A stretch of 64,000 nt of DNA from Skermanella pratensis (GTDB lineage Bacteria > Pseudomonadota > Alphaproteobacteria > Azospirillales > Azospirillaceae), in assembly GCF_008843145.1 (NCBI RefSeq), contig NZ_CP030265.1, forward strand, positions 3,272,001-3,336,000. Direction: 5' to 3'. Every line of letters starts with the position of its first letter. The stretch's first letter is position 1. The position numbers were made by a program, and so were the translations under genes. Of the stretch, positions 22,173 to 30,473 are shown piece by piece. The notes under the pieces were generated by a model. It was not told the origin of the DNA and ran no database searches. It saw nothing but the letters and a program-made list of their open reading frames with translations.

Positions 22173-23036
22173 TCAACTCAAGCCTCCCGCGTGCCCCCGC
22201 AGATCGTCGTCGCCGTCCGCATCGCCGCCGACCGGATCGTCGCTCCAGCGGTAGCCGAACCCGGGATAGTTGTCGATCAGGTCGAAATCGCCGTCGACCA
22301 TCCTGAACTTCTGGCGGATGCGCTTGATGAAGGCGCGGACATTGGCCCGGTATCCGGCCGGACCGTAGCCGGCGACGAAACCCTTGCCGTGCACCAGGTC
22401 GTAGATCTCGCGATAGGAGATATCCTCGCCCGGCCGGGTCGCCATCAGCCGCACGATGTTGAACTCGGTCAGGGTCAGGTCGACCCGGGTGCCCTTCCAG
22501 AAGGCCCGGCTGCCGTCGAGCCGCAGCTCAAGCTCGCCGCGGTTGAACAGGTTGGGATTGCCGCCGCCCGCAGGCGCCGCACCGGGCTGAGCGCCCGGCA
22601 TCACGGCGGAATCGCCCTCGTCCGGGCCGGTCTTGCGCCCGCCCAGGATGAGCTGCATGCGCTTCAGCAGGATCGGCAGCGACCGGGATTTCTCGACGAA
22701 ATCGACCGCGCCGCCGGCCAGCGCCGCCTCCTCGTAGATCTGGTCCGACAGCACGGTCAGGAAGATCACCGGCACCTCGATGCCGCTAGCCCGGAGCTGG
22801 CGCAGCACGTCGATGCCGTCCATCTTGGGCATGCGCCAGTCGAGCAGGACCACGTCGGCGTTTCCGCCGCGCAGGAAATAGTCGAGCGCCGGAGCGCCGC
22901 GGTCGAAGGGGATCACCTCGTATCCCTCGTCGGCCAGGTTCATGCCCAACGACTCCCGGAACAGGTCGTCGTCGTCGACCAGGGCGACCTTGGACGGCAC
23001 GACGCCGGCAGCCGGGTTAGTTGATGCGGTTGCCAT
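22173..23036 (-). CDS. OmpR-family response regulator, ChvI-like
   Basis: 287 residues from the chosen ATG. The receiver has VALVDDDDLFRESLG, the phospho-acceptor in VVLLDWRMPKMDG, IFLTVL and the Lys in DFVEKSR. A Gly/Pro-rich linker leads to a winged-helix DNA-binding domain (VDLTLTEFNIVRLMATRPGE to FIKRIRQKFRMVDGDFDLID). The pairing with the kinase 37 bases downstream suggests a ChvG/ChvI-type system. The start at 23036 overlaps the end of the upstream lipoprotein gene by 20 bases; the frame is open to 23105, but the extra residues look like the antisense of a real gene. Confidence 0.85.
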   Translation of the reverse strand: MATASTNPAAGVVPSKVALVDDDDLFRESLGMNLADEGYEVIPFDRGAPALDYFLRGGNADVVLLDWRMPKMDGIDVLRQLRASGIEVPVIFLTVLSDQIYEEAALAGGAVDFVEKSRSLPILLKRMQLILGGRKTGPDEGDSAVMPGAQPGAAPAGGGNPNLFNRGELELRLDGSRAFWKGTRVDLTLTEFNIVRLMATRPGEDISYREIYDLVHGKGFVAGYGPAGYRANVRAFIKRIRQKFRMVDGDFDLIDNYPGFGYRWSDDPVGGDADGDDDLRGHAGGLS

Positions 23037-23742
23037 GGGCCGTCTGACGGCCTGAAGCCTGGGCGAGGAGTTGTGCGAAGCACCGTTCATGGACATTGGG
23101 GGCATCGTCGCTACTCGTCAGTTCATAGGAAAGGGCACGGAAGTTCTGCGTTGTCATCTCCATGAAGAAGAAGACGCGCAAGACGCAGGAGGGAGTGGCG
23201 TATTGCCAGTACTTCGCGGGCGGGACGTCCTCGGTCCAGGACGGTTCGCCGAGAAGCCGGACGGTGGCCTGTTCGTCCAGGCCGACCAGGGCCTTGGGTC
23301 CGGGATGGTCGGAGGGCGGGGCGGCCGGCGCCAGGGCCGGGGCGGCGGGAGTAGCCGGGGACGGCAGCGCTTCGGCGGGCGCCGGCAACGGCTCCGGCAA
23401 GGGTGCCGCGGGCGGCACCATGACCACGGAGCCACCGTTCGCCTCGGACTCTTCCGAGGCGCCGCGGCGCTCGGCGGAGGCGCCTGAATCGGGAGCGAAG
23501 GCGGTGCCCCGGCTCAACGCGGCTGCGTCGGGCACCGGCTTGCGGCTGGCGGGAACGCCGGCGGTCGCGGCAGCCGAAACCGGCGGCTTCGGCTTGGACC
23601 TGGGTACGGGAGCCTGGGAAACCTCGGCGCTGGCGGGGGGCGGTTCCGCACGGGTGATCAGGAGCGGCACGGTCTTCCCCTGCTCAACGCAACCAGCCAG
23701 CATAATAGCCGACATCGAGACAATAGCCGCTAAAATACGCAA
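23017..23742 (-). CDS. Pro/Ala-rich lipoprotein upstream of the two-component pair
   Basis: About 241 residues. I chose a TTG start at 23742, preceded by CGGGGG, because it gives a clean lipoprotein signal (RILAAIVSMSAIMLAGC). A long Pro/Ala/Ser-rich region spans about 25-150. A conserved-looking C-terminal domain follows: ALVGLDEQATVRLLGEPSWT, then YWQYATPSCVLRVFFFMEM. That last part resembles the SmpA/OmlA-type fold with small lipoprotein domains, but I cannot assign a family. It overlaps the response regulator by 20 bases, so it is probably a periplasmic accessory of that system. Confidence 0.65.
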   Translation of the reverse strand: MRILAAIVSMSAIMLAGCVEQGKTVPLLITRAEPPPASAEVSQAPVPRSKPKPPVSAAATAGVPASRKPVPDAAALSRGTAFAPDSGASAERRGASEESEANGGSVVMVPPAAPLPEPLPAPAEALPSPATPAAPALAPAAPPSDHPGPKALVGLDEQATVRLLGEPSWTEDVPPAKYWQYATPSCVLRVFFFMEMTTQNFRALSYELTSSDDAPNVHERCFAQLLAQASGRQTAHGNRIN

Positions 23743-24468
23743 TGAATGCCCCCGAGCGGAGACTCCCCCGCTTGTCCAGTCCAAGGCATGCAGCACACCG
23801 GCACGACAAATGCTTTTGCCGAAGTACAGGTTGTGCGTATCTGCATTTTGTCGCCCAAAGTTATACAGCGTTACGTTCGGCGTTGGCTTCACCATCCACG
23901 CTGTATACATCGTATGACTAATGAAGGGCAAACTGGTGAATAGAAGCTTAAGATTTCTCCCAATTCGGCACCCCTACCACCATTGCGCTGGGGAAAACGA
24001 CAGGCAAGGCGGCACAGCACCGTCAATCAGGCGGCGGGGCCGACTTCCGTCGATCCCGCCGCCTCCCAGTCGGATGGGCAAAAGCACATTCTAGTCCGTC
24101 GGCCATGCCGCGGAGGCTTTGCCATCGGGATATCCGACCGCGTTCCCGGCCGGCGACACCGCGCGCCGGGTTGGTCAAGCCGTGGCGTTCCTGAGGCGGG
24201 AGTGAACACCGCGCCGCAACAAGCCGCCGCCTGACATTCCTATACTGTCGATAGTGACAGGGCGGGTCAAGGCTTGGGGATCGCCAAAGGTTTACGCATT
24301 CGGCGCAGAACTACCCACTTCGAACCGGGGTTCCGCGCCGGGGTGTCGTCTGGCCCATCCGGCACCCCTTTGGAACTGAAATCCGTTGCCCGCTGTTCCT
24401 TGGGAGATCTTTTGTCTGAATGCGTTAATGAGCGCAACGAAGAACAGCGTCATGAGGAGGTCCTGAAT
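23743..24468. other. 726-base intergenic region
   Basis: This divergent gap is AT-richer than its surroundings near 23800-23960 and must hold promoters for both flanking operons. One possible EcfG-like element is GGAAC at 24372-24376 with TGTT 17 bases later (24394-24397), 70 bases before the next gene. I see no gene, repeat or RNA structure that I could support. Confidence 0.5.
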
Positions 24469-25449
24469 ATGGCTACGCGCGACACGAATGGGTCCCTGGG
24501 CGGTTCCCCGGGCAGTTCCACCGGGTCGGGATTGGGCGCCTCCCGCAGCGGCACCTCTACGACCGGCACCGGCTCCCCCGCCGGATCGGCCCGCGATACG
24601 GCATCCAACACCATCGAGCAGGCCAAGCAGCAGGCCGGAGAGGAAGGCAACCGTCTCGCCGGCGCCGCCCGCACCCGTGCCCGCTCGGCTTTCGAACATC
24701 AGCAGCATCGCGTCGCCGACAGCATCGGCAGCGTGGCGCAGGCGCTTCACCAGGCCGCGGACCAGCTCAGCGAGCGGAACGAGGACATGGTCGCGCGCTA
24801 CACCGACACGGCGGCCCAGCGAATCGAGCAGTTCGCCGACAGCCTGCGCGACCGCGACCTGGACGACCTGATCGGCCAGGCCGAGCAGTTCGCGCGCCGT
24901 CAGCCGGAACTGTTCCTCGGCGGCGCCGTCGTGGTCGGCTTCGCCATCGCGCGTTTCCTGCGCACGTCCGGCAACCGCTCCGCGCAGTACCGCGGCGGCA
25001 CGAGCCAGGGCGGTTATGGCGGCAGCTATGGCCGGCAGACCGGCGGATACGGTGGCAGCACCGGCGAATTCGCCCGGCGCGAAACCGGCAGCCGCGGTTA
25101 TTCGTCGGGAGCCGGCACCTCGCCGTCTGGCATCGGCGGCACCTCCGCCGGCACCGCCTCGGGAACGATGCCCGGGTCCACGGGCGCGGCCACGACCGGC
25201 TCCCCCGCCGGGACGGCCGGAGTTTCGGGCATGGGAGCGGGCGGCTCCGGTCTTGGTGCTGGAGCCGGCAACGCCGGCGGTGCCGGTGCCATGCAGCGTA
25301 ATACCGGCGTCGTCGGGACGTCGGCACACGAAGAGCGCTCGACCAGCGGCCTGGGCACGGCGGTTCCTTCTTCCGGGAGCACCGCTTCGACGGTGAAACC
25401 CGACACCGAAACCAAGGGGACGACCCCGCCGCGGGGGACCACTCCATGA
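24469..25449 (+). CDS. Gly/Ser/Thr-rich membrane-anchored stress-type protein
   Basis: 326 residues. GAGGAGG before the ATG at 24469 decides the start. Residues 1-45 are Gly/Ser/Thr-rich; 45-140 are amphipathic helices (EQAKQQAGEEGNRLAGAART, then AALHQAADQLSERNEDMV-like heptads). One hydrophobic segment, ELFLGGAVVVGFAIARFLR, is at about 145-163, and a long Gly/Ser/Thr tail ends the protein. This pattern matches proteins annotated as nutrient-deprivation-induced in Azospirillum relatives, of unknown function. The stop overlaps the start of the next gene (ATGA), so the two are translationally coupled. Confidence 0.75.
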   Translation: MATRDTNGSLGGSPGSSTGSGLGASRSGTSTTGTGSPAGSARDTASNTIEQAKQQAGEEGNRLAGAARTRARSAFEHQQHRVADSIGSVAQALHQAADQLSERNEDMVARYTDTAAQRIEQFADSLRDRDLDDLIGQAEQFARRQPELFLGGAVVVGFAIARFLRTSGNRSAQYRGGTSQGGYGGSYGRQTGGYGGSTGEFARRETGSRGYSSGAGTSPSGIGGTSAGTASGTMPGSTGAATTGSPAGTAGVSGMGAGGSGLGAGAGNAGGAGAMQRNTGVVGTSAHEERSTSGLGTAVPSSGSTASTVKPDTETKGTTPPRGTTP

Positions 25450-25883
25450 CCGGCAGGCCGGACGACAGTTTCCGCGGATATGACGATCCGCAGCCGACTG
25501 GTGCCGACCGGCCGCTGACCGGATTGCTGACCGAACTCGCCAACGAGACCACCACCCTGGTCCGGAAGGAGGTCGAACTCGCCAAGGTCGAGATGTCCGA
25601 GAAGGTCAACCAGGCGACGACCGGAGCGGTCTCGCTGGCCGCCGGCGGCATGGTCGCCTTCGCGGGCGTGATCTTCCTGCTGCTCGCCCTGACCTACTAT
25701 CTGGCGACGCTGATGGAGCCGTGGCTGGCCGCGCTGATCGTCGGCGGCGTCGTGACGGTGATCGGAATCATCCTGGTGTCGATGGGCAAGAGCAAGCTGG
25801 CGGCCAAGAACCTCCAGCCGAACCGCACCATTTCGACCCTCCAGGACGACAAGGATTGGGCGAAGGCACAGATGGGCCGCTGA
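25446..25883 (+). CDS. Holin-X-like membrane protein (phage holin superfamily III type)
   Basis: 145 residues. The hydrophilic N-terminus contains ELANETTTLVRKEVELAKVE, the hallmark of the Holin-X (PF07332) family. Two adjacent helices follow: VSLAAGGMVAFAGVIFLLLA and LAALIVGGVVTVIGIILVSM. Despite the family name, these chromosomal proteins occur in stress operons and are not linked to phage here. It is the middle gene of a three-gene unit with the Gly-rich membrane protein and the next gene. Confidence 0.88.
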   Translation: MTGRPDDSFRGYDDPQPTGADRPLTGLLTELANETTTLVRKEVELAKVEMSEKVNQATTGAVSLAAGGMVAFAGVIFLLLALTYYLATLMEPWLAALIVGGVVTVIGIILVSMGKSKLAAKNLQPNRTISTLQDDKDWAKAQMGR

Positions 25884-25984
25884 CGGGCCCGCCGGCCGGA
25901 ACAGCTCGGTCGAACATTCCACAAGGGCGCGCCCGCTCCATTCCGGGGCGGCGCCGCAGCCCGCAACCTATCAGGCGGAACACC

Positions 25985-26776
25985 ATGAACAGAAATTATT
26001 ACGAGAGCTACGGCAACCATCCCAACGACGACGAGGACCGCTCGATCCTCGGCAGTCCGGTGCCGCTGGCGCTGATCGGCCTCGGCGTGGGCTGGCTCGT
26101 GTGGAGCAACACCAGCCACCCCGGCGTCGACTCCCGTCTTCGGGACGCACGCCGGCGCGCCCGGCAGTACGGCAACACCGCTCTCCACCGGGCGGAGGAG
26201 TTGCGCGACCAGGCTCTCAACCGGGCCACGGAATTCCGTGAACAGGCGACGAACCGCGCCACCGAGTGGCGCGACCAGGCCGGGAACTCGGCCCAGTCCA
26301 TGCGCGACCGCGTGCAGAGCCGGACGGGCGGCCAGGGTCAGGGCTTCTCCGACAATTCCGCCGGCGACGCCTACGGCGGCACCGGCCACCAGACCGACTA
26401 TCGCGAACGCGCCCGCCAGTATGGCGACAAGGCTTCGCGGCGCGCCCGCCAGGGCTACGGAAGCGTCGTCGGGCTGGTCGACGAGCACCCGCTGATGGCC
26501 GGCATCATGGGCATCGCGGTCGGCGCGGTGCTTGGCGCCAGCATCCCCGCCAGCCGCTACGAGAACGAGCTGCTGGGTGAGTACAGCGACGAGTTCTACA
26601 ACCGTGCCCGCGAGTACGGCAGCGACGCGGTCGACCGCGCCACCAGCGTGGTCCGCACTGCCGCCGAAGCGGGCGTCGGAGCCGCTCGCGATGCCGGTCA
26701 GGACGAGGCCGAGAAGCAGGGCCTGACCGCCGAGCAGGTGCAGAAGCGCGCCGAGGAGAAGGCCGGCAACGCCTGA
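25985..26776 (+). CDS. Membrane protein with long amphipathic helices (DUF3618-like neighbourhood)
   Basis: 263 residues. One hydrophobic segment near residues 23-42 (GSPVPLALIGLGVGWLVWSN) is followed by repeated Arg/Ala/Glu-rich amphipathic helices (EELRDQALNRATEFREQATN). A second hydrophobic segment is at about 168-188 (PLMAGIMGIAVGAVLGASIP), and an acidic/basic helical tail ends EEKAGNA. The pattern is of a membrane-bound, helix-bundle-forming protein such as those co-occurring with Holin-X genes in Rhizobiales. The function is unknown. It starts 101 bases after the holin-like gene and is followed by a strong terminator. Confidence 0.75.
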   Translation: MNRNYYESYGNHPNDDEDRSILGSPVPLALIGLGVGWLVWSNTSHPGVDSRLRDARRRARQYGNTALHRAEELRDQALNRATEFREQATNRATEWRDQAGNSAQSMRDRVQSRTGGQGQGFSDNSAGDAYGGTGHQTDYRERARQYGDKASRRARQGYGSVVGLVDEHPLMAGIMGIAVGAVLGASIPASRYENELLGEYSDEFYNRAREYGSDAVDRATSVVRTAAEAGVGAARDAGQDEAEKQGLTAEQVQKRAEEKAGNA

Positions 26777-26810
26777 GGCGACTTACCGGATTGACGATGC
26801 AAGCGGAGAA

Positions 26811-26848
26811 GGGCGCCGCCGGCCGGCCAGGTCGGCGGCGCCCTTTTT
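26811..26848 (+). terminator. Strong rho-independent terminator
   Basis: GGGCGCCGCCG (26811-26821) pairs with CGGCGGCGCCC (26833-26843), followed by TTTTT. It ends the three-gene stress-type operon and lies before the convergent aldolase gene. Confidence 0.9.
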
Positions 26849-26864
26849 CCGTCCGGTGTCCGGC

Positions 26865-27674
26865 TCAGTAGAGGCCGACCGCCTTTCCGTCCGAAGGCCT
26901 CTCCGGCGAGGCCCCCTGCCCGGCCGCTTCAAGCACCGCCGCGCGGGCGCCGGCCGCCATCAGATGGACGTCGGAGCCGGCGGTCACGAACCGGTAGCCC
27001 AGTTCGACCATCCGCCGGGCGTAAGTCGCGGAACCGCAATGGATACCCGGCATGACGCCGCGCGCCGCGGCCCGCGCCCGGATGTCCATGATAGCATCGT
27101 AGAGCGGCGGCTCCGTATGGTCGAAGCCGAACTTGCCGGTCAGCGCGTAGCAAAGATCCGCCGGACCGATATAGATCGCGTCCAGCCCCGGCGTGCCGAG
27201 GATGTCGTCCAGGTTCTCCAGCGCCTCCTTCGTCTCGATCATCGCGAAGACGACGACGCTGGCATTGGCATGCTCGGGATAATCCCCGCCCGAGGTCAGC
27301 ATCGCCCGGTTCGGCCCGAAGCTCCTGTAGCCTTGCGGCGGGTAGCGGCAGGCGCCCACAAGGCGCTCCGCCTCCGCCCTGCTGTTCACCATGGGACAGA
27401 TGATGCCGGCGGCACCGGCGTCCAGCGCCTTCATGACGTATCCCTCGTCCAGCCAGGGCACCCGCACCAGCGGCGCCACGGCGGTGGTCGAGATCGCGGT
27501 CATCATGGCGACCGAGGCGCGGTAGTCGATCACGCCGTGCTGCATGTCGATGGTCAAGCTGTCCCAGCCCTGATGCGCCATGGTCTCCGCCGCGTACCCG
27601 TCCGGGATCGACAGCCAGCAGTTCAGGGCACTGCCGCCGTCACGCCAGATCGAGCGAAGTTTGTTCTCTTTCAT
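26865..27674 (-). CDS. HpcH/HpaI-family aldolase
   Basis: 269 residues of the class II pyruvate-type aldolase family: NCWLSIPDGYAAETMAHQGW, DSLTIDMQHGVIDY, then FAMIETKEALENLDDILGTP and LDAIYIGPADLCYALTG. The metal ligands (Glu in AMIETKEAL and Asp in GPADL) and the catalytic His/Arg region (DMQHG, VPWLD) are present. It catalyses reversible aldol cleavage of a 2-keto acid such as 4-hydroxy-2-oxovalerate or 2,4-dihydroxyheptenedioate; the substrate is not determined. The ribosome site is GGGGAGGATAC. It lies 46 bases after the stop of the glycosyltransferase gene on the same strand. Confidence 0.88.
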   Translation of the reverse strand: MKENKLRSIWRDGGSALNCWLSIPDGYAAETMAHQGWDSLTIDMQHGVIDYRASVAMMTAISTTAVAPLVRVPWLDEGYVMKALDAGAAGIICPMVNSRAEAERLVGACRYPPQGYRSFGPNRAMLTSGGDYPEHANASVVVFAMIETKEALENLDDILGTPGLDAIYIGPADLCYALTGKFGFDHTEPPLYDAIMDIRARAAARGVMPGIHCGSATYARRMVELGYRFVTAGSDVHLMAAGARAAVLEAAGQGASPERPSDGKAVGLY

Positions 27675-27720
27675 GTATCCTCCCCTTGTCGGACCGAGCT
27701 TAAGGGGTGAGGCCGGGGCG

Positions 27721-28920
27721 TCAAGCCGCACGTTCCGACGACCGGCGGCTGAAGTCCTCGAAGAGCCGGTCGTAGGTCTCCAGCATCGAACCTTCGTCAT
27801 ATTCCCTGACGACGCGGGCGCGGTTCGCGTTACCCAGCCGGCGGCGGAGCGTCGCGTCGGTCAGCAGGCGGTGGAGCGCCGCGGTCAACGCCGCCTCGTC
27901 ATCCCGGCTCACCACGAGCGGCCGGTTCTCGTCGGTGACCATGGCCCTCACGTCGCCGACATCCGTCGAGACGACGGGCCGGGCCGCCGCCATGGCCTCC
28001 AGCAGGCTCAGCGGCATCTGCTCGGTGTCGGACGAGATCGCGAAGACGTCAAGCAGGCCCAGCGCCCGCGCCGGGTTCATCATGTTGCCCGCGAAATCGA
28101 CCCGGTCCTCGATGCCGAGGCCGCGGGCGGCCGCCTCCAAGGCCGGCCGGTCGGGACCGTCGCCGATCAGGGCCAGCCGGACCGCCGGCGTTGGGGGCAA
28201 CGCCGCGAAGGCGCGCAGCAGGCGACCGAAATTCTTCTCGCGGCGGAGCGTCCCGACCGACCCGACCAGCAGCTCGCCGGGGCGACGCGGCGGCAGCGCC
28301 GTCCCGTCGGGAGCGGCGGCGAACCGTGCGCAGTCGATCCCGTTCGGGATGAAGCGGACGCGCTGCCGCGGGATCCGCCAGCTCTCCAGCGCGATCCCTT
28401 CGAGCAGCCGGCTCGGCACGATCACTTCCGTGGGTCCGGCCAGAGCCACCCGCCGGAACCAGATGCGCCGGCGGAAATGCCGCCCGATCGCCTCGTCCGG
28501 CCCGAAACCGTCCTCGAAATGCAGGTGCGGGCAGAGGGCCGGGAGCCGGTTCGCCAGCCCCCATTCGACCGCGCCCCAGGCATAGGTCAGCAGCAGGTCG
28601 GGCCGTCGGTCCCGCAGCACCTTCCGGAAGCGCAACAGGTTGCGCAGGCTGAAGGCCCTGCCCTTCTCGACCTCCACCGGAAGCAGCGTCACGTCAAGGC
28701 CGGGGTCCAGCCGGTCGAGGCAATCGGTGTTGCCGTCCACCGCCACGATGGTATGCCGGTAGCGCGATCCCAAGCGGTTCGCGATCTTCGCGAAACGCAT
28801 CTGCTGGCCGCCGACCTCGAAGGAAGAAAAGACATGAAACAAATGCGGCGGATCACGGGTTACCACCTCGGGAACACTTGGGTGGAACTGTGGGGGTGTG
28901 GCCCGATCGGCGATTGTCAC
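27721..28920 (-). CDS. Glycosyltransferase family 4
   Basis: 399 residues with GT4 architecture: HLFHVFSSFEVGGQQMRFAK (acceptor half), IPNGIDCARFAAAPD, LLVGSVGTLRREKNFGRLL, LIGDGPDRPALEAAA, and the donor-binding EQMPLSLLEAMAAARPVV-V region. It probably adds a hexose in exopolysaccharide or lipopolysaccharide synthesis. The start is a GTG at 28920 (VTIADRATPP), preceded by AAAGAAGAG; the frame is open to 28983, but the extra residues lack homology and overlap the neighbouring divergent gene. It lies apart from the 31-35 kb sugar cluster by one small gene and a tRNA. Confidence 0.85.
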   Translation of the reverse strand: MTIADRATPPQFHPSVPEVVTRDPPHLFHVFSSFEVGGQQMRFAKIANRLGSRYRHTIVAVDGNTDCLDRLDPGLDVTLLPVEVEKGRAFSLRNLLRFRKVLRDRRPDLLLTYAWGAVEWGLANRLPALCPHLHFEDGFGPDEAIGRHFRRRIWFRRVALAGPTEVIVPSRLLEGIALESWRIPRQRVRFIPNGIDCARFAAAPDGTALPPRRPGELLVGSVGTLRREKNFGRLLRAFAALPPTPAVRLALIGDGPDRPALEAAARGLGIEDRVDFAGNMMNPARALGLLDVFAISSDTEQMPLSLLEAMAAARPVVSTDVGDVRAMVTDENRPLVVSRDDEAALTAALHRLLTDATLRRRLGNANRARVVREYDEGSMLETYDRLFEDFSRRSSERAA

Positions 28921-28964
28921 GGCGTCTCTTCTTTGGCTAGGGTCGCGGCAAGTCAGGAGGCACG

Positions 28965-29321
28965 ATGTTCCACCCGCGGACAAGCCGCAAGAAGCTCGAA
29001 CAGGTTATCCGGACGCTCGATGCGGCGGCTCGAATTGGTCATGGAACGGATGCCGACGGCTTCCGCATCTCCACGATCGGGGAACGGCGCGCCACCACGC
29101 GGTACGATGTCCTGATCGAGGCGCTGGAACAGGGCATGAAGACAAAGAAGTTCGAGCTGTCCCGCGACGACGCGCGGCTGCTGGTCACCGCCCTGGACCT
29201 CTACAATGTCCGGCGGACAGACGGTGTCGGCCAGTCCTGGGACGATGGGGTCGAACAGCTCTTCCAGGAACTCCAGTCGCTGTTCGCCAAAACCTACGGC
29301 GAGGCGCTCTACGCCGCCTGA
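28965..29321 (+). CDS. Unknown small protein
   Basis: 118 residues with GGAGG in front of the ATG and normal high-GC3 codon use, so it is a real gene. It begins with a basic segment (HPRTSRKKLEQVIRTLDAAA) and is mostly helical: YDVLIEALEQGMKTKKFELS, then LVTALDLYNVRRTDGVGQSW and FQELQSLFAKTYGEALYAA. There is no signal peptide, membrane segment or recognisable domain. It ends 13 bases before the tRNA gene. I cannot assign a function. Confidence 0.7.
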   Translation: MFHPRTSRKKLEQVIRTLDAAARIGHGTDADGFRISTIGERRATTRYDVLIEALEQGMKTKKFELSRDDARLLVTALDLYNVRRTDGVGQSWDDGVEQLFQELQSLFAKTYGEALYAA

Positions 29322-29334
29322 CACCCCGGATATC

Positions 29335-29409
29335 GGGGGAGTAGCTTAATCGGGAAAGCCCTGTCCTCCGGGACAGCAGTTTCAGGTTCAAATCCTGGCT
29401 CCTCCACCA
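29335..29409 (+). tRNA. tRNA-like gene with a 6-base anticodon loop (possible Arg-CCG)
   Basis: 75 bases including an encoded CCA. The acceptor arm GGGGGAG pairs with CTCCTCC (one G-U), the D arm is GCTT/AAGC with an 8-base loop, and the T arm is TCAGG/CCTGG with loop TTCAAAT. The anticodon stem CTGTC/GACAG leaves only CTCCGG in the loop. If the usual U33 position is kept the anticodon is CCG (Arg, codon CGG), but one of the seven loop bases is missing. An intact arginine tRNA would be expected to have CTCCGGA. It could be an unusual functional tRNA, a decayed copy or a specialised decoder; amino-acid identity is unsure. Confidence 0.65.
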
Positions 29410-29425
29410 CCTTCCCCGGCCCGCA

Positions 29426-30466
29426 TCACCGCCCCAGCAGCCGCCGGCGGATCAGACGCGGCAGATAGCGCCGGAGCGTGTGGGCGGCGCCGCAGGCGGT
29501 CGTCGGATCGTATGCGGTGACCGTCCACCGCTGGCGCCGCCGGGGCAGCCACTCCCTTTTGTAGGGATCGTCGCCGCAGCCGAAGTCGATCTCCGCGATG
29601 TCGCCGGACCGGAACGCCTCGCGCACCATGTGGCGCGTCAGGATCGAACCGGCGGAGAGCTTCCGGCGGTTCTCCGCGTAGGACAGCTTGAAGATGGTGG
29701 CGCGGCCGTGCCAGACGATCCAGAGTTGGGCGGCAACCGGTTCGCCGTCCGCCAGCAGCACGCCGACCCGGACGGCCCCAGCCTCCAGCCCGGCGCGGAT
29801 CAGGCTTGGGATGAAGAGCGGATAGGGCTCCGTCTCCTTCCAGGACTGGGCGTGGACGTGCTCGTACAGCGCGATCGCCCTCTCCGCGTCGGCTGCCGAC
29901 CGGAAGACTTCCAGGTCCACCCGGTAGTCGCGCCGCAACGCTCGCTCCTTGCGCTCGACGGTGTTGCGCAGGCGGGTGCCGCGCCCGTTCCAGTAATCCT
30001 CGAAACTGCCCGCGACAGGGTTGTACCAGTTGCCGAAATCCTCGACCGTCTCGACCAGGTACCCGGCGCGGCCCAGTCCCCGCCGCAGTTCATCAAGCGC
30101 GGCGGTCCCTCCGTCCAGCGCGGAGAACACCAGCCGGGCGGGGCGTGGATCGCGGCGGCGGACCTCCCGTCCCCAGTTCTCGAATGCCTCGGCCACATCC
30201 GCCGTTCCGGACAGGAGCGGGCCGAAGCGGCAGGTGTAGTAGTTGCCAAGCCAGGACAGTTGGACACCCCGGAACGGCCCGATGACGTCCGGACGCTCGC
30301 GCAGCGGCAGGACCAAGCCTTCCGGAGTCGCTTCCACCGACAGGCGGTCGCCGGGGTCCAGGCAGGTCTCCGCGAAGACCCGGTACCAGGCGGCGGTATC
30401 GTAGAAGTCGCCGTCCGCGGCGTCGGGCAGGACGGCGTCGAGGATGGCCGGATCGCGATGTATCAC
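29426..30466 (-). CDS. FemAB/CelD-type acetyltransferase (GNAT-like)
   Basis: 346 residues of the BioF2-like acetyltransferase family (PF13480 type). The C-terminal catalytic half contains RLRNTVERKERALRRDYRVD, ALYEHVHAQSWKETEPYPLF, LADGEPVAAQLWIVWHGRAT and the terminal IDFGCGDDPYKREW motif, which is typical of polysaccharide-associated members. They transfer an acyl group to a sugar or amino sugar, or act in cell-surface modification. It is the last gene of the galE-methyltransferase operon, 7 bases after the methyltransferase stop. Confidence 0.8.
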   Translation of the reverse strand: MIHRDPAILDAVLPDAADGDFYDTAAWYRVFAETCLDPGDRLSVEATPEGLVLPLRERPDVIGPFRGVQLSWLGNYYTCRFGPLLSGTADVAEAFENWGREVRRRDPRPARLVFSALDGGTAALDELRRGLGRAGYLVETVEDFGNWYNPVAGSFEDYWNGRGTRLRNTVERKERALRRDYRVDLEVFRSAADAERAIALYEHVHAQSWKETEPYPLFIPSLIRAGLEAGAVRVGVLLADGEPVAAQLWIVWHGRATIFKLSYAENRRKLSAGSILTRHMVREAFRSGDIAEIDFGCGDDPYKREWLPRRRQRWTVTAYDPTTACGAAHTLRRYLPRLIRRRLLGR

Positions 30467-30473
30467 CGGAGCT

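Noticed and set aside
25446-25883. Prophage holin
   Set aside because: The family name is historical; there is no other phage gene and the neighbours are stress-type membrane proteins.
29335-29409. tRNA as an integration site of a genomic island
   Set aside because: No integrase and no repeated tRNA 3' end are visible in the window; the flanking genes look chromosomal.
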